NCBI GenBank assembly: GCA_012519325.1
Contig: JAAYQK010000151.1
Span: 1 to 32,201, forward strand
Origin: Gracilibacteraceae bacterium
Lineage (GTDB): Bacteria; Bacillota; Clostridia; Lutisporales; Lutisporaceae
Reading direction: 5' to 3'
Length of the DNA stretch: 32,201 bases
The translations under genes and the position numbers were made by a program. Positions 8,285-16,586 of this stretch are shown here, in pieces. The first letter of the stretch is position 1; every line of letters begins with the position of its first letter. The notes beneath the pieces were generated by a model. That model was not told where the DNA came from. It saw only the letters and a program-made list of their open reading frames with translations, and did not search any database.

Positions 8285-8337
8285 TTGTCAAGGTCGGGTA
8301 GTATTTGCTTCGCAAATCTCCATCCTTCTCTTGACAA
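8285..8337. repeat. Nested inverted repeat
   Basis: An outer pair, TTGTCAAG (8285-8292) and CTTGACAA (8330-8337), encloses an inner perfect hairpin with arms ATTTGC and GCAAAT (8303-8317) around a TTC loop. An additional GG/CC pair extends the outer stem. It lies inside the decayed insertion element and does not correspond to any coding frame. Confidence 0.6.
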
Positions 8338-8361
8338 GGGTAATTGATGCGTATATCGGCA

Positions 8362-8490
8362 CTAAAAAAGTTGTTGCTTAACTTTCTGTCCGAAAAAATG
8401 TTGACATCCCTTGTATAACTCGACAAAATCACGGTCATCATCGGTCGATAATGTTAGTGGGTTTTCTATATTTTTCACCTGAGTAAACAT
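8362..8490 (-). pseudogene. Short ORF: 5' remnant of an unknown gene interrupted by the IS remnant
   Basis: A 42-codon frame begins at the ATG 8490 behind a strong AAGGAGGA. It reads MFTQVKNIENPLTLSTDDDR and then DFVELYKG before entering the terminal inverted repeat of the insertion element at about 8410. From there it is element sequence until the stop. The first 28 or so codons therefore look like the beginning of a real gene whose remainder is gone. I do not recognise the family. No continuation was found on the other side of the element. Confidence 0.4.
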
Positions 8491-8642
8491 TCCCTTATCA
8501 GTCCTCCTTGGCTCCTATAATCTCCATGTTCAGCCGTTATTGTTTATATTTAGTATATAGAGGGAAATTAGTAATAAATTGTCTATATTTCAATTTTACT
8601 GAAATATATTTTTGCTTACAATGTACGAGAGTACAGTCTTGT
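8491..8642. other. AT-rich spacer upstream of the interrupted ORF
   Basis: It contains the ribosome binding site of the short remnant ORF. On the minus strand a TTGAAA with a TAATTT 17 bases later is a weak promoter candidate. Nothing else was recognised. Confidence 0.3.
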
Positions 8643-8698
8643 CAAAAAAATGCAAATAAATAGCCAACCCTGAAATTATCAAGGTTGGCTATTTATTT
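8643..8698 (-). terminator. Rho-independent terminator of htpG
   Basis: A perfect 16-base stem (8654-8669 with 8683-8698, core ATAGCCAACC/GGTTGGCTAT) with a 13-base loop is followed on the minus strand by a T7 run at 8643-8650. It lies about 30 bases after the htpG stop codon. Confidence 0.88.
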
Positions 8699-8729
8699 GA
8701 CACTCATCACAAAATAATTAAATGTTTTG

Positions 8730-10610
8730 TTATTTCATAATTTTGCAAATTTTATTCGTAAACTCTACCGGATCACTGATGGGTAAACCTTCTATCAATA
8801 GCGCCTGATTGTATAAAAGGTTTGTATACAGATCCAGCTTATCCTTATCCTTTTCATAAGCTTCCTTAAGGGATTTGAAAACCTCATGATTAGTATTTAT
8901 TTCCAAAACCTTATCTGCTTTGATATCCGGACTGTTAGGCATTGAATTCAGTACCTTCTCCATTTCGATAGAAAGCTCTCCATCATTTGACAGGCATACG
9001 GGATGATTTTTAAGCCTTACTGACGCTCTGACATCCTTGACCTTCTCTTTAAGAATACTTTTCATGTACTCAAACAGCTCTTTATTGTCTTTTTCCTCCG
9101 AATCGGATGAATTCTCCTTCCCTTCAGTTTCAATGCCCAGATCGCTGCTCGATACCGACTTGAACTGCTTATCCTTGTATGTCATCATCATTTTTATTGA
9201 AAACTCGTCAACATCATCGGTGAAATACAGAATTTCATAGCCTTTATCAGATACCAATTCAGTCTGGGGCAGCTTTTCAATTCTGTCAATTGATTCTCCT
9301 GCGGCATAGTAGATGTATTTTTGTTCTTCAGGCATTCTGGAAACATATTCATCCAAGGTAACCATTTTTTTCTCTTTTGAAGAATAAAACATCAACAGGT
9401 CCTGAAGAGTATCCTTATTGCTGCCAAATTCGCTGTATATTCCATATTTCAACTGTCTTCCGAAGGCTTTATAGAATATCTCGTATTTATCCCTCTCGTT
9501 TTTCAACAGATTCTCCAATTCACTCTTTATTTTGTTTTTTATATTCTTGGCAATAAGCTTCAGCTGCCTGTCATGCTGGAGAATCTCTCTTGATATGTTA
9601 AGGGAAAAATCCTCTGAATCCACAAGGCCTTTAACAAAGCTGAAATAGTCGGGAAGCAAGTCGGGACACTTGTTCATTATCATAACGCCCTTTGAGTAAA
9701 GCTCCAAGCCCTTTTCATATTCCTTTGTATAGAAATCAAAGGGCATTTTTTCCGGAATGAACAGTATTGCATTATAGCTTACAGCGCCGTCAACACTTAT
9801 ATGAATATGCTTTATGGGTTTGTCAAAGCCATAGTGCTTTTCAGAATAAAAATTATCATAATCTTCCTTCGTCAGTTCGTTCTTGTTCCTTTTCCATATA
9901 GGAACCATGCTGTTTATAATTTGTTCCTCTTTATAGTCCTCATACTCCTTATCACTGCCTTCCTTAAGGCGTTTGCCGGTTATATCCATTTTTATCGGAT
10001 ACCTGATAAAGTCGGAGTATTTCTTAATAATGGCCTTAAGCCTGTATTCTTCCAGATACTCATCATATTTTTCTTCGTCAGTGTTTTCTTTTATCTTTAA
10101 TATGATATCCGTACCTACAGTCTCTTTTTTGCAGTGTTCTATTGTATAGCCCTCTACCCCTCTGGATTCCCACTTATACGCCTCATTGCTTCCAAAGGCT
10201 TTGCTTATTACTGTAACAGTATCGGACACCATAAAAGCAGAATAAAACCCAACTCCAAATTGACCGATTATGTCATGTCCGTCCTTTAACTCAATTTCTT
10301 TCTTAAATGCAAGAGAGCCGCTTTTTGCTATTACTCCAAGGTTATCGTCCAATTCCTCTTTTGTCATTCCGATTCCTGTGTCTGAAATCATGAGAGTCCT
10401 GTTTTCCTTGTCAGGAACAATCTTTATATAATAGCTATCCTTATCAAAGCTAATGGATTCGTCCGTCAACGCTTTGTAATACATCTTATCTATAGCGTCA
10501 CTTGCATTTGAAATAAGCTCTCTGAGAAAAATCTCCCTGTGGGTATAAATTGAATTAATCATAAGATCCAATAGCTTCTTGGATTCTGTTTTGAATTGCT
10601 TTTTCGCCAT
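8730..10610 (-). CDS. htpG: HtpG, Hsp90-family molecular chaperone
   Basis: The 626-residue protein is the cytoplasmic bacterial Hsp90. The N-terminal GHKL ATPase has [12 protein letters not shown] (E31, N35), ISDTGIGMT (D77), and [15 protein letters not shown] (116-130). The middle domain includes [38 protein letters not shown]-type sequence with the catalytic-loop arginine. The C-terminal dimerisation part ends without the eukaryotic MEEVD tail, as expected. Length matches the family. It is a single-gene unit: its own terminator lies downstream, and a sigma-A-like promoter with a perfect CIRCE operator lies upstream. That places it under HrcA control, unlike htpG of Bacillus subtilis, which is HrcA-independent. 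Confidence 0.97.
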   Translation of the reverse strand: MAKKQFKTESKKLLDLMINSIYTHREIFLRELISNASDAIDKMYYKALTDESISFDKDSYYIKIVPDKENRTLMISDTGIGMTKEELDDNLGVIAKSGSLAFKKEIELKDGHDIIGQFGVGFYSAFMVSDTVTVISKAFGSNEAYKWESRGVEGYTIEHCKKETVGTDIILKIKENTDEEKYDEYLEEYRLKAIIKKYSDFIRYPIKMDITGKRLKEGSDKEYEDYKEEQIINSMVPIWKRNKNELTKEDYDNFYSEKHYGFDKPIKHIHISVDGAVSYNAILFIPEKMPFDFYTKEYEKGLELYSKGVMIMNKCPDLLPDYFSFVKGLVDSEDFSLNISREILQHDRQLKLIAKNIKNKIKSELENLLKNERDKYEIFYKAFGRQLKYGIYSEFGSNKDTLQDLLMFYSSKEKKMVTLDEYVSRMPEEQKYIYYAAGESIDRIEKLPQTELVSDKGYEILYFTDDVDEFSIKMMMTYKDKQFKSVSSSDLGIETEGKENSSDSEEKDNKELFEYMKSILKEKVKDVRASVRLKNHPVCLSNDGELSIEMEKVLNSMPNSPDIKADKVLEINTNHEVFKSLKEAYEKDKDKLDLYTNLLYNQALLIEGLPISDPVEFTNKICKIMK

Positions 10611-10646
10611 ATTAGCTTCTCCTCCCGAAAAACGTCATATATATTG

Positions 10647-10673
10647 TTAGCACTCTACTCATTCGAGTGCTAA
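10647..10673 (-). promoter_or_regulatory. CIRCE operator (HrcA binding site) of htpG
   Basis: TTAGCACTC (10647-10655), nine spacer bases, then GAGTGCTAA (10665-10673): an exact match to the CIRCE consensus in both arms. It lies between the promoter and the htpG start codon, the usual place for HrcA repression. Confidence 0.95.
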
Positions 10674-10685
10674 CCCTCTATACAT

Positions 10686-10714
10686 TATTTATCACAATTC
10701 AAATTATGTGTCAA
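10686..10714 (-). promoter_or_regulatory. Probable sigma-A promoter of htpG
   Basis: The minus strand has a perfect TTGACA (10709-10714) and, 17 bases on, TAAATA (10686-10691), a weak -10. The predicted start of transcription falls just before the CIRCE element. Confidence 0.55.
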
Positions 10715-10749
10715 GACTTAATGCACAAAGAAGAATGCAACGTGAGACA

Positions 10750-10813
10750 CGAGAAACGTCCCCATGTCCTTCCCATGTCCTTCGCGAAACGTCCCCGTGT
10801 CCCCCGTGTCCTT
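10750..10813. repeat. Two-unit GC-rich tandem repeat
   Basis: Two near-identical units, 10750-10782 and 10783-10813, each begin CG(A/C)GAAACGTCCCC(A/G)TGTCC and end with a second CC(A/G)TGTCC TT. Each unit thus carries an internal duplication. They sit right after the glycosyltransferase stop codon and are much richer in C/G than the surroundings. Similar short GAAACGTCCCC/GGGACA elements occur dispersed in clostridial genomes, as far as I recall. Confidence 0.7.
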
Positions 10814-11833
10814 CTAATTAAATTTATATATCCTGCGCATGAGCCGGTACAGTCGTATTGTAAGCTTTCTCCCCGCCTTGCTGTAAGGATTGGATATTGT
10901 TCCGAGTAAGCGGTATCTCAGCCTGAAATACAGCATTTTGTTGCTCTCTTTAAGATATGACCACAAATCCTCCTTCTTCCTCATGTCCTCTTTTGTGGCG
11001 GAAATCTGCAAAAATACAGATGATATAGTCATCATCATGGAAAGATAACTTCTCATATAATTTGCCAGACGCCTGCTCGGCAGATTGTCATGGGAATTAT
11101 AAGCATCTATCATAAGCTTATTTACCCTGATCTGCTGATCAATTCGTTTTACCATGTTTTTTTCGTTTACTGACTGATCTTCTCTCCCGATAAAATAGCG
11201 ATACAGGTCAATATCCATATAATAAATGGTCTTTACATAGGGAAGCGGCTTGTATACAAAGAGGTTGTCCACATAAAAAGTATGCTTGGGTAATACCAGT
11301 CCGCATTCACGAAGAAACTCGGTACGATAAATGACTGAGTGCATGAGAAGATATTGAGTCGGTTTGAAGCTGCCTATTTCGTCCCAACCAAAAATACGGT
11401 TCTGAGGCAGCACATATTTATAATTTACAGTATGGCTGCTATTGTCTGAAGAATGCTCATAAACATAATTGCATACCATCATATCAGGGGCGGCGCCTTT
11501 TTCATGGAGCTCCTTCAGCTTGGACAGCACTTCCAACATTCCATCCGTATCCAGCCAATCATCGGAATCCACAACCTTGTAGTAAAGTCCGGAAGCATTT
11601 CTCAAGCCTGTATTGACTCCTTCACCATGTCCGCCGTTTTCCTGATGTATTGCTTTGACAATGCCTGGATACCGCGAAGCATAATCATCTGCTATTTCAC
11701 CCGTACCATCTTTTGAGCCGTCATTAACAATTATTATTTCAACATCTTCCCCTCCGGGGAGCAAGGATTCAATACAGTGCTTCATATATGCTTCAGAATT
11801 ATAGCAGGGAACCGCAAAAGTAATTATCTTCAT
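10814..11833 (-). CDS. Family 2 glycosyltransferase
   Basis: A GT-A type glycosyltransferase of about 339 residues. The N-terminal half has FAVPCYNSEAYM, the nucleotide-sugar motif IIVNDGSKDGT, and the metal-binding KVVDSDDWLD. The C-terminal half is helical and variable. I choose the ATG at 11833 (MKIITFAVPCYN), preceded by GAGAGTGG, over one seven codons upstream. It follows the UDP-galactopyranose mutase gene by 36 bases in the same direction. A reasonable guess is that it transfers a galactofuranose or a related sugar into a surface glycan, but the donor cannot be read from sequence. Confidence 0.9.
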   Translation of the reverse strand: MKIITFAVPCYNSEAYMKHCIESLLPGGEDVEIIIVNDGSKDGTGEIADDYASRYPGIVKAIHQENGGHGEGVNTGLRNASGLYYKVVDSDDWLDTDGMLEVLSKLKELHEKGAAPDMMVCNYVYEHSSDNSSHTVNYKYVLPQNRIFGWDEIGSFKPTQYLLMHSVIYRTEFLRECGLVLPKHTFYVDNLFVYKPLPYVKTIYYMDIDLYRYFIGREDQSVNEKNMVKRIDQQIRVNKLMIDAYNSHDNLPSRRLANYMRSYLSMMMTISSVFLQISATKEDMRKKEDLWSYLKESNKMLYFRLRYRLLGTISNPYSKAGRKLTIRLYRLMRRIYKFN

Positions 11834-11869
11834 ATTCCACTCTCTTTCTTGCATAATATGCTTCGCAGC

Positions 11870-13027
11870 CTATACAATGATGCTGTCGGCTAACATCAGT
11901 GCTCTTTCTACAATAACATCCATATTGTAATACTTGTACTCTGCCAGCCTTCCCAACAGGTAAAAATCGTCAATAGACTCAGCAAGCTCTTTATATCTTT
12001 CATATAATACCAAATTCTCCGTATTCATTATAGCATAGTACGGTATTTCTCTTCCAGCATCAGTATATTCCCTGGGGTATTCTTTCATTATAGTAGTTTT
12101 ATCAGGTACAATCTGGCCTGTAATATGCTTAAACTCTGTGATTCGTGTATAAGGCCGGTCAACTGTATAGTTTATGGTGCCCTTTGGCTGGTACCAGGTC
12201 TTTTCGTGGGTTTCAAACAAAAATTCCAAAGTCCTGTACGGCAATCGGCCGAAGCAGCAGTTAAAAAGCTCATCTATGGCACCGGTGTATATTACCCTGC
12301 CGTAAAAGGGCTTATCATTTAAAAACTTTTTGCCTCCAACCAGCTTAAGTACGGAGGCTGAATCAGTATTAAGCTGTAATTCTATATTGGGGTGGTCAAT
12401 CAGCTTTTCAAAAAGAGAAGTATATCCTTCGGCAGGAATACCCTGATACTTATCCTGAAAATACCGGTTGTCATAGGAAATCAATATTGGGACCCTTGCT
12501 GTCACGGAAGGGTCTATATCTTCCGGAGCAGTACCCCATTGCTTTTGTGTATAGTGCATGAATACATTCTCATAAATAAAGTCTGCAAGTTCAAGCAGTT
12601 CACTGTCTGTCTGTCCTCTCAGCTCAGATATTGTTACTCGTTTTTCCCATCCATAAACCGATATGAGCTTTTGCTCCAGCCTTTTTGCTTTGGCATGTTC
12701 AAAAGACAAGTAGAGAGAATTAAGGTTAAAGGGAACAGGAATCCGTTTTCCATAAATATCAGCCAGAACCTCATGAGAGTAATTCCTCCACTTTGTAAAT
12801 CGTGAAAGATAGTCAAACACACGGCTGCTTTGAGTATGAAAAATATGAGGCCCGTAATTATGTATGAGTATTCCGTCGTTGTTGTATGAATCATAGGCAT
12901 TGCCTCCAATATGACTGCGTTTGTCAATAATCAAAACCCTTTTCCCGCCCCGTTCTGCATGTTCCCGGGCTATAACAGCTCCTGCGAAACCACAGCCTAC
13001 AACAAGGCAATCCCATTCATTTTTCAT
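11870..13027 (-). CDS. glf: UDP-galactopyranose mutase
   Basis: The 385-residue flavoprotein converts UDP-galactopyranose to UDP-galactofuranose. The FAD-binding Rossmann turn GCGFAGAVIAREHAE sits at residues 11-25 and IDKRSHIGGNAYD at about 34-46. Family-specific stretches HNYGPHIFHT, YTQKQWG, RVPILISYDNRYF, and LGRLAEYKYYNMD follow, covering substrate and flavin contacts. Length is normal. GGAGG stands 13 bases before the ATG. It heads an operon with a family 2 glycosyltransferase, which fits supply of galactofuranose to a cell-surface polysaccharide. Confidence 0.96.
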   Translation of the reverse strand: MKNEWDCLVVGCGFAGAVIAREHAERGGKRVLIIDKRSHIGGNAYDSYNNDGILIHNYGPHIFHTQSSRVFDYLSRFTKWRNYSHEVLADIYGKRIPVPFNLNSLYLSFEHAKAKRLEQKLISVYGWEKRVTISELRGQTDSELLELADFIYENVFMHYTQKQWGTAPEDIDPSVTARVPILISYDNRYFQDKYQGIPAEGYTSLFEKLIDHPNIELQLNTDSASVLKLVGGKKFLNDKPFYGRVIYTGAIDELFNCCFGRLPYRTLEFLFETHEKTWYQPKGTINYTVDRPYTRITEFKHITGQIVPDKTTIMKEYPREYTDAGREIPYYAIMNTENLVLYERYKELAESIDDFYLLGRLAEYKYYNMDVIVERALMLADSIIV

Positions 13028-13143
13028 TTGTTAAAATAACCTCCTGCACTTATCAAATGCTCCTCTTAATTGTTCATGAAATGCACATATTCTTCTTTCA
13101 AATGAAAATACTAATAAAAATGAAATGAATATGAGGTAATACT

Positions 13144-13503
13144 ATGAGTCATTTGCATGGCAACAACAAGGAACATGATATATTTAGAGCACCTTCATGG
13201 TTTTTAAAGGCACGGCATGCAATATACTATATTCTCGGCATTATTGAGGTGCTTCTTGCATTTCGGTTTGTTTTCAAGCTTCTGGGAGCCAATCCGGAAA
13301 GCGGATTTGTTTCATTTTTATATTCCGTTTCAGGAATCTTTACTGCACCGTTTTCCGGAATTTTTGACCCTTTTGTATCACCGGGCCTTTCTGCGAAATC
13401 CATTTTTGATCCCGGTACCATTGTCGGAATGTCAGTATATGCAATAATTGCCCGGGGCCTTGTAGGCCTTATCAGACTTAAAGCGGTAAAAGGGGGATAC
13501 TGA
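13144..13503 (+). CDS. YggT-family integral membrane protein
   Basis: This 119-residue protein has two hydrophobic stretches (about 28-46 and 95-112) and the family-like segment LEVLLAFRFVFKLLGANPES-type sequence with FTAPFSGIFDPF. YggT-family proteins are small membrane proteins of unclear role, in some bacteria linked to cell division or osmotic tolerance. GAGG lies before the ATG. It is the only complete plus-strand gene in the window, divergent from glf. Its last three codons, GGA-TAC-TGA, are part of a hairpin shared with the converging dehydrogenase gene. Confidence 0.85.
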   Translation: MSHLHGNNKEHDIFRAPSWFLKARHAIYYILGIIEVLLAFRFVFKLLGANPESGFVSFLYSVSGIFTAPFSGIFDPFVSPGLSAKSIFDPGTIVGMSVYAIIARGLVGLIRLKAVKGGY

Positions 13504-13517
13504 TTTTTTCAGTATCC
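13495..13517. terminator. Shared hairpin over both stop codons of convergent genes
   Basis: Perfect nine-base arms, GGATACTGA and TCAGTATCC, around five T's. The left arm is the final Gly-Tyr-stop of the YggT-family gene. The right arm, read on the other strand, is the final Gly-Tyr-stop of the dehydrogenase gene. It probably works as a compact bidirectional terminator, although the T tails outside it are modest. Confidence 0.65.
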
Positions 13518-14450
13518 TTTATCAATATCCACTATGTTCAGGAGTGTTTCTCCCGTTATATACCTTCTCAGATTCTCATAAACGATATTAAATCTTCTTT
13601 CGGTTCTCATCTCGGATATCCAGGAATTATGGGGTGTAACGATTACATTACTCATTTCCCACAGGGGGCTTTCCGCAGGCAAGGGTTCCTCCTCAAACAC
13701 ATCCAACGCTGCACCAAAAATATTGCCTTCTCTGAGTGCCTCTACAAGAGCAGTCTCTTTTACAATACTTCCTCTTGCAATGTTTACCAGGCAAGCACCC
13801 TTTTTTATATAATTGATGTTGTTCTCATTAATTAAATGATGAGTCTCCTTTGTATATGGAATTGAAAGCACCACCACATCAGACTGGGAAAGAACATACG
13901 GCAGTTTCTCCATTGGAAAGCACTCATTGAAATACTCCGCTCTTCTGCCGGTAGAGTTTATTCCTATAATATTTACATCAAAACCCTGAAGTCTTTTTGC
14001 TGCCTCTGCAGCTATACTTCCTGTGCCTATAAAACAGACAGTTTTATTATAAAGCTCCAAAATTGTTGTATCTACTTTCCACTTTTTTTCTCTTTGCTTA
14101 TTATAAAATTCCTTGCTGTTTTTCATAAGCTCAAGGATTTTCATTACAATCCATTCGCCCACCGGTATTGAAAAACCTGATCTGTTATTTGTGACAATTA
14201 TTCCTTGCTCTTTTACCTTTTGCTTAGGAATCTGATCTATACCGACGCTGAAAAGTTGTATCCATTTTAGCTGCTTAAGCTTTGAAATATCAAGGTTAGT
14301 AAAGGGATTATAGCAAACAAGCGAATCCACATTGCAAATTTCGTCCCTGTAGGATACTTCATCTTCGCCTATATATACAACCTCATATCCCAGCTCTGAA
14401 ACTGACTTCATTTTTTCTTCACTGAATCTTTTTGTAAATAAAACCTTCAT
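13509..14450 (-). CDS. D-2-hydroxyacid dehydrogenase family protein
   Basis: The 313-residue NAD-dependent oxidoreductase acts on a D-2-hydroxy acid / 2-oxo acid pair. Signs are the Rossmann motif FIGTGSIAAEAAKRL near 140, NIARGSIV with the substrate-binding arginine, DVFEEEPLP with the glutamate of the charge relay, and TPHNSW with the catalytic histidine. It is closest in style to the phosphoglycerate-dehydrogenase-like group without an ACT domain. Exact substrate is unknown. GATGAGG lies before the ATG. It converges with the YggT-family gene; the unrelated chimeric ORF lies just upstream. Confidence 0.9.
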   Translation of the reverse strand: MKVLFTKRFSEEKMKSVSELGYEVVYIGEDEVSYRDEICNVDSLVCYNPFTNLDISKLKQLKWIQLFSVGIDQIPKQKVKEQGIIVTNNRSGFSIPVGEWIVMKILELMKNSKEFYNKQREKKWKVDTTILELYNKTVCFIGTGSIAAEAAKRLQGFDVNIIGINSTGRRAEYFNECFPMEKLPYVLSQSDVVVLSIPYTKETHHLINENNINYIKKGACLVNIARGSIVKETALVEALREGNIFGAALDVFEEEPLPAESPLWEMSNVIVTPHNSWISEMRTERRFNIVYENLRRYITGETLLNIVDIDKGY

Positions 14451-14505
14451 ATAAATACCTCATCAATTGTTAATTAGATGTATTAATTATACATTAAGAA
14501 TATGT

Positions 14506-14859
14506 CTAAATAAATAGCTGAGAGTAATTTATTACCTCAAATTCCTCCTCATGTTCATTGATAAACTTGATAATCTCTTCAGGCTTATCCTCACCGTATA
14601 TCATGCCAAACCCGTCATCTCCTTCTCCGATTTTATGCAATATAAAAAGAATTGTTTTCGGTTCTTCAAAGGATTGTACCAGTATATCCTTCACTTTGTC
14701 AGGAGATACATTCGTCAGCAGGTTGACTGTGATAACCGGAAAGTATTCAATTTTATCCTTATCCAATATTATTATGTTATCAGAAGTCCTGACATTTTTA
14801 TATCCTGCTGCTTTCAAACAATTAATTATGAAAAGGATACAGGTATGCTTCCCTTTCAT
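14506..14859 (-). CDS. Hypothetical protein; probable 3' remnant of an unknown gene
   Basis: A 117-codon frame whose first dozen codons are a shifted reading of the overlapping VTC-domain gene and so are not genuine. From about 14825 onward it reads LKAAGYKNVRTSDNIIILD and so on, ending VINYSQLFI, a plausible acidic soluble domain with alternating strands and helices. No ribosome binding site of its own is evident. It looks like the back part of a gene whose front was lost when it was joined to the VTC-type gene. I do not recognise the family. Confidence 0.45.
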   Translation of the reverse strand: MKGKHTCILFIINCLKAAGYKNVRTSDNIIILDKDKIEYFPVITVNLLTNVSPDKVKDILVQSFEEPKTILFILHKIGEGDDGFGMIYGEDKPEEIIKFINEHEEEFEVINYSQLFI

Positions 14860-15280
14860 AATCTATAATTATCGTCGGACGGTAATGGCTGCTGTTAAAA
14901 AAAGCATATGCCTTATTGGCTGCAGGTTCATTATAATTGCGAAGGGGAGAATAATCCCCGCAAATAAGCTTCTTTGCGTCTTCCTTCGTTATGCCGGCTG
15001 ACTCTTTAAGAGTCATACTGCCGAATTTGTTTTTTATCTCCAGTTTTACAGTATCAGTGCTTATATTGTATATGCGGAGCCGTATCTTCTTTCTTATGCT
15101 GTGGCCTGTGATTTTCTCATAGTAATCCCTGTTGCCCATAGTATCGAAGTACTGGCTTCTGACCCAATAAGAGCCTGTGCTATTTCCATTTGAATCCCGA
15201 TGCATGGAGCTTTTCAGAAAAAGCCTTAATTCGGCAGCCTGCCTTTTACTAATAAAGTATTTTATTTCATGCCTGTACAT
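14822..15280 (-). CDS. VTC-domain (polyphosphate polymerase-like) protein, C-terminally truncated
   Basis: About 152 residues match the first two thirds of the VTC domain, the tunnel fold that makes polyphosphate or related chains. Visible: YRHEIKYFISK, WVRSQYFDT, KKIRLRIY (basic tunnel residues), VKLEIKNK, and YRPTIIIDYEREAYLYPF. Normal proteins go on for about 70-80 residues, including the strand with a metal-binding glutamate near the end. Here the frame stops right after YLYPFHN. GGAGG is seven bases before the ATG at 15280; a GTG two codons earlier is less well placed. It follows the processive glycosyltransferase by under 20 bases in one operon. It is probably inactive. Confidence 0.75.
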   Translation of the reverse strand: MYRHEIKYFISKRQAAELRLFLKSSMHRDSNGNSTGSYWVRSQYFDTMGNRDYYEKITGHSIRKKIRLRIYNISTDTVKLEIKNKFGSMTLKESAGITKEDAKKLICGDYSPLRNYNEPAANKAYAFFNSSHYRPTIIIDYEREAYLYPFHN

Positions 15281-15298
15281 TTCCACCCCTCCGAAGCT

Positions 15299-16584
15299 TT
15301 ACAACTTATAGCAATTGTTCGTTCTCATCACTTTATACCAATATTCATTGTTAAAATAAAAAGTCACTATTCCTTCCAGGAAGAAGAGTATTCTCAGAAA
15401 TTGAAAAAATGCCATATCAAAAATAATCATAAAATACAGGGGGCCTGCTCTTAACGAAGGTGTATCTTTCTTTGCACCTTTTATAGCTATAACGGAATAA
15501 AAGATATTGAATATAATTGTTGTCAAGTAATAAATAAACTGCTTTAACGGAAAACCATACGCTATTTTCACAAGTACCAGAACAACATTGATAATAAACA
15601 CTATAGTTGCGAATGAATTGCTTAGCAGCGCATCTACTATTATCATAAAGGACAAGTTGTTGTTAAAAACATTCCTGAATAAGAAGCTGCTGTTATTCAA
15701 TACGGCACTGATAAATCCCTTTTGCCAGCGCACCCGCTGTCTTATCAATTCTCTCAGGCTTTCCGGGCATTCTGTATAGCATACGGCATTTCTTGTATAA
15801 ACAACCTTTTTATTATGCTTCTTTGCATACTCCTGAAGCCTTAAGGTAATATCAATATCTTCCCCTAAGCCTGCTTTGAAACCGCCTATTTCAATAATAA
15901 TATTCCTCCTGAATACACCGAAGGCCCCTGAAATTATGCTTAATGCATCATTGTATGCAAGGGATGCTTTGTATATATAGAAGCCTTTTATGTAATCCAA
16001 TACCTGCATCATAATTACAATTCCAGGTTTTCTGTACAGCTTGAACATCTGCATTATATGAACGACACCCCCTGATGCAATTACATCTTCATCATCAAAA
16101 GCGGTATTCATGTTTATTAAAGCGTTTTTTTCCAGTACGCAATCCCCATCCATTGTTACAATCAATTCTTTTTTTGCAAATAGCACTCCGGTATTAAGGC
16201 TGTCGACTTTTCCGCTGCTATATTTGTCAATTACGTTAATAAAGGGATATCTTCCGGATTTGTATAATCCCCTTACTTTATTTGGCAGTGGTTCCTCAAT
16301 GCCTGTATCCCAATGCCGCAATTCAAGGAGTTCATGCAATACGTCAAAGGTATTGTCTTTTGAACCGTCATTAATGAATATTACCTCCAAATCATCATAT
16401 TCAATATTTAGCAAGCCTTCAACAGTGTACTTTAGTATCGGAGCTTCATTGTAGCAGGGCACTATAATCGACATTCCCCTTTGCCTAACCGGGTACAACG
16501 CTTTTCTGTCCCTGAATTTATATGAACTTAATAAATGAAATATTAAAAAAATGTACTGGAAAATAGAATAAGATAAAACAGCAT
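15299..16584 (-). CDS. Processive family 2 glycosyltransferase, membrane-bound, with apparent frameshift near the start
   Basis: The body is a BcsA/hyaluronan-synthase-like enzyme. It has SIIVPCYNEAP, IFINDGSKDNT, the metal-binding VTMDGDC, GLGEDIDITLRL, and the RQRVRWQKG acceptor motif. Several membrane helices follow at the C-terminus. The main open frame reaches back to 16693, but the first 107 bases overlap the GH16 gene. A better start is the ATG at 16584, two bases after the GH16 stop and behind AGGCAGGA. From that ATG the frame reads MLFYLILFSSTFF and then hits a stop at a run of seven T's (16545-16551). One more T would join it to LIFHLLSSYKF of the main frame. So there is a one-base deletion or a sequencing error. 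Product is probably a beta-glycan, by inference. Confidence 0.85.
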
Positions 16585-16586
16585 GT

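Larger units (their letters stand above)
8037..8410. mobile_element. Decayed IS3-like insertion sequence, about 374 bp, with imperfect terminal inverted repeats
   Basis: Two 34-base ends face each other: 8037-8070 and 8377-8410. They share the core TTTCGGACAG, followed by TAAG at equal spacing, and a GGGA outer edge. Inside the left end is a start codon with a GGAGG site leading into a fragment of an IS3-type OrfA. The interior is far too short for OrfA plus OrfB, so most of the element is deleted. It contains an additional nested hairpin (8285-8337) and a GGTTGGCCAACC palindrome (8247-8258). Family assignment rests on the OrfA fragment. Confidence 0.6.
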
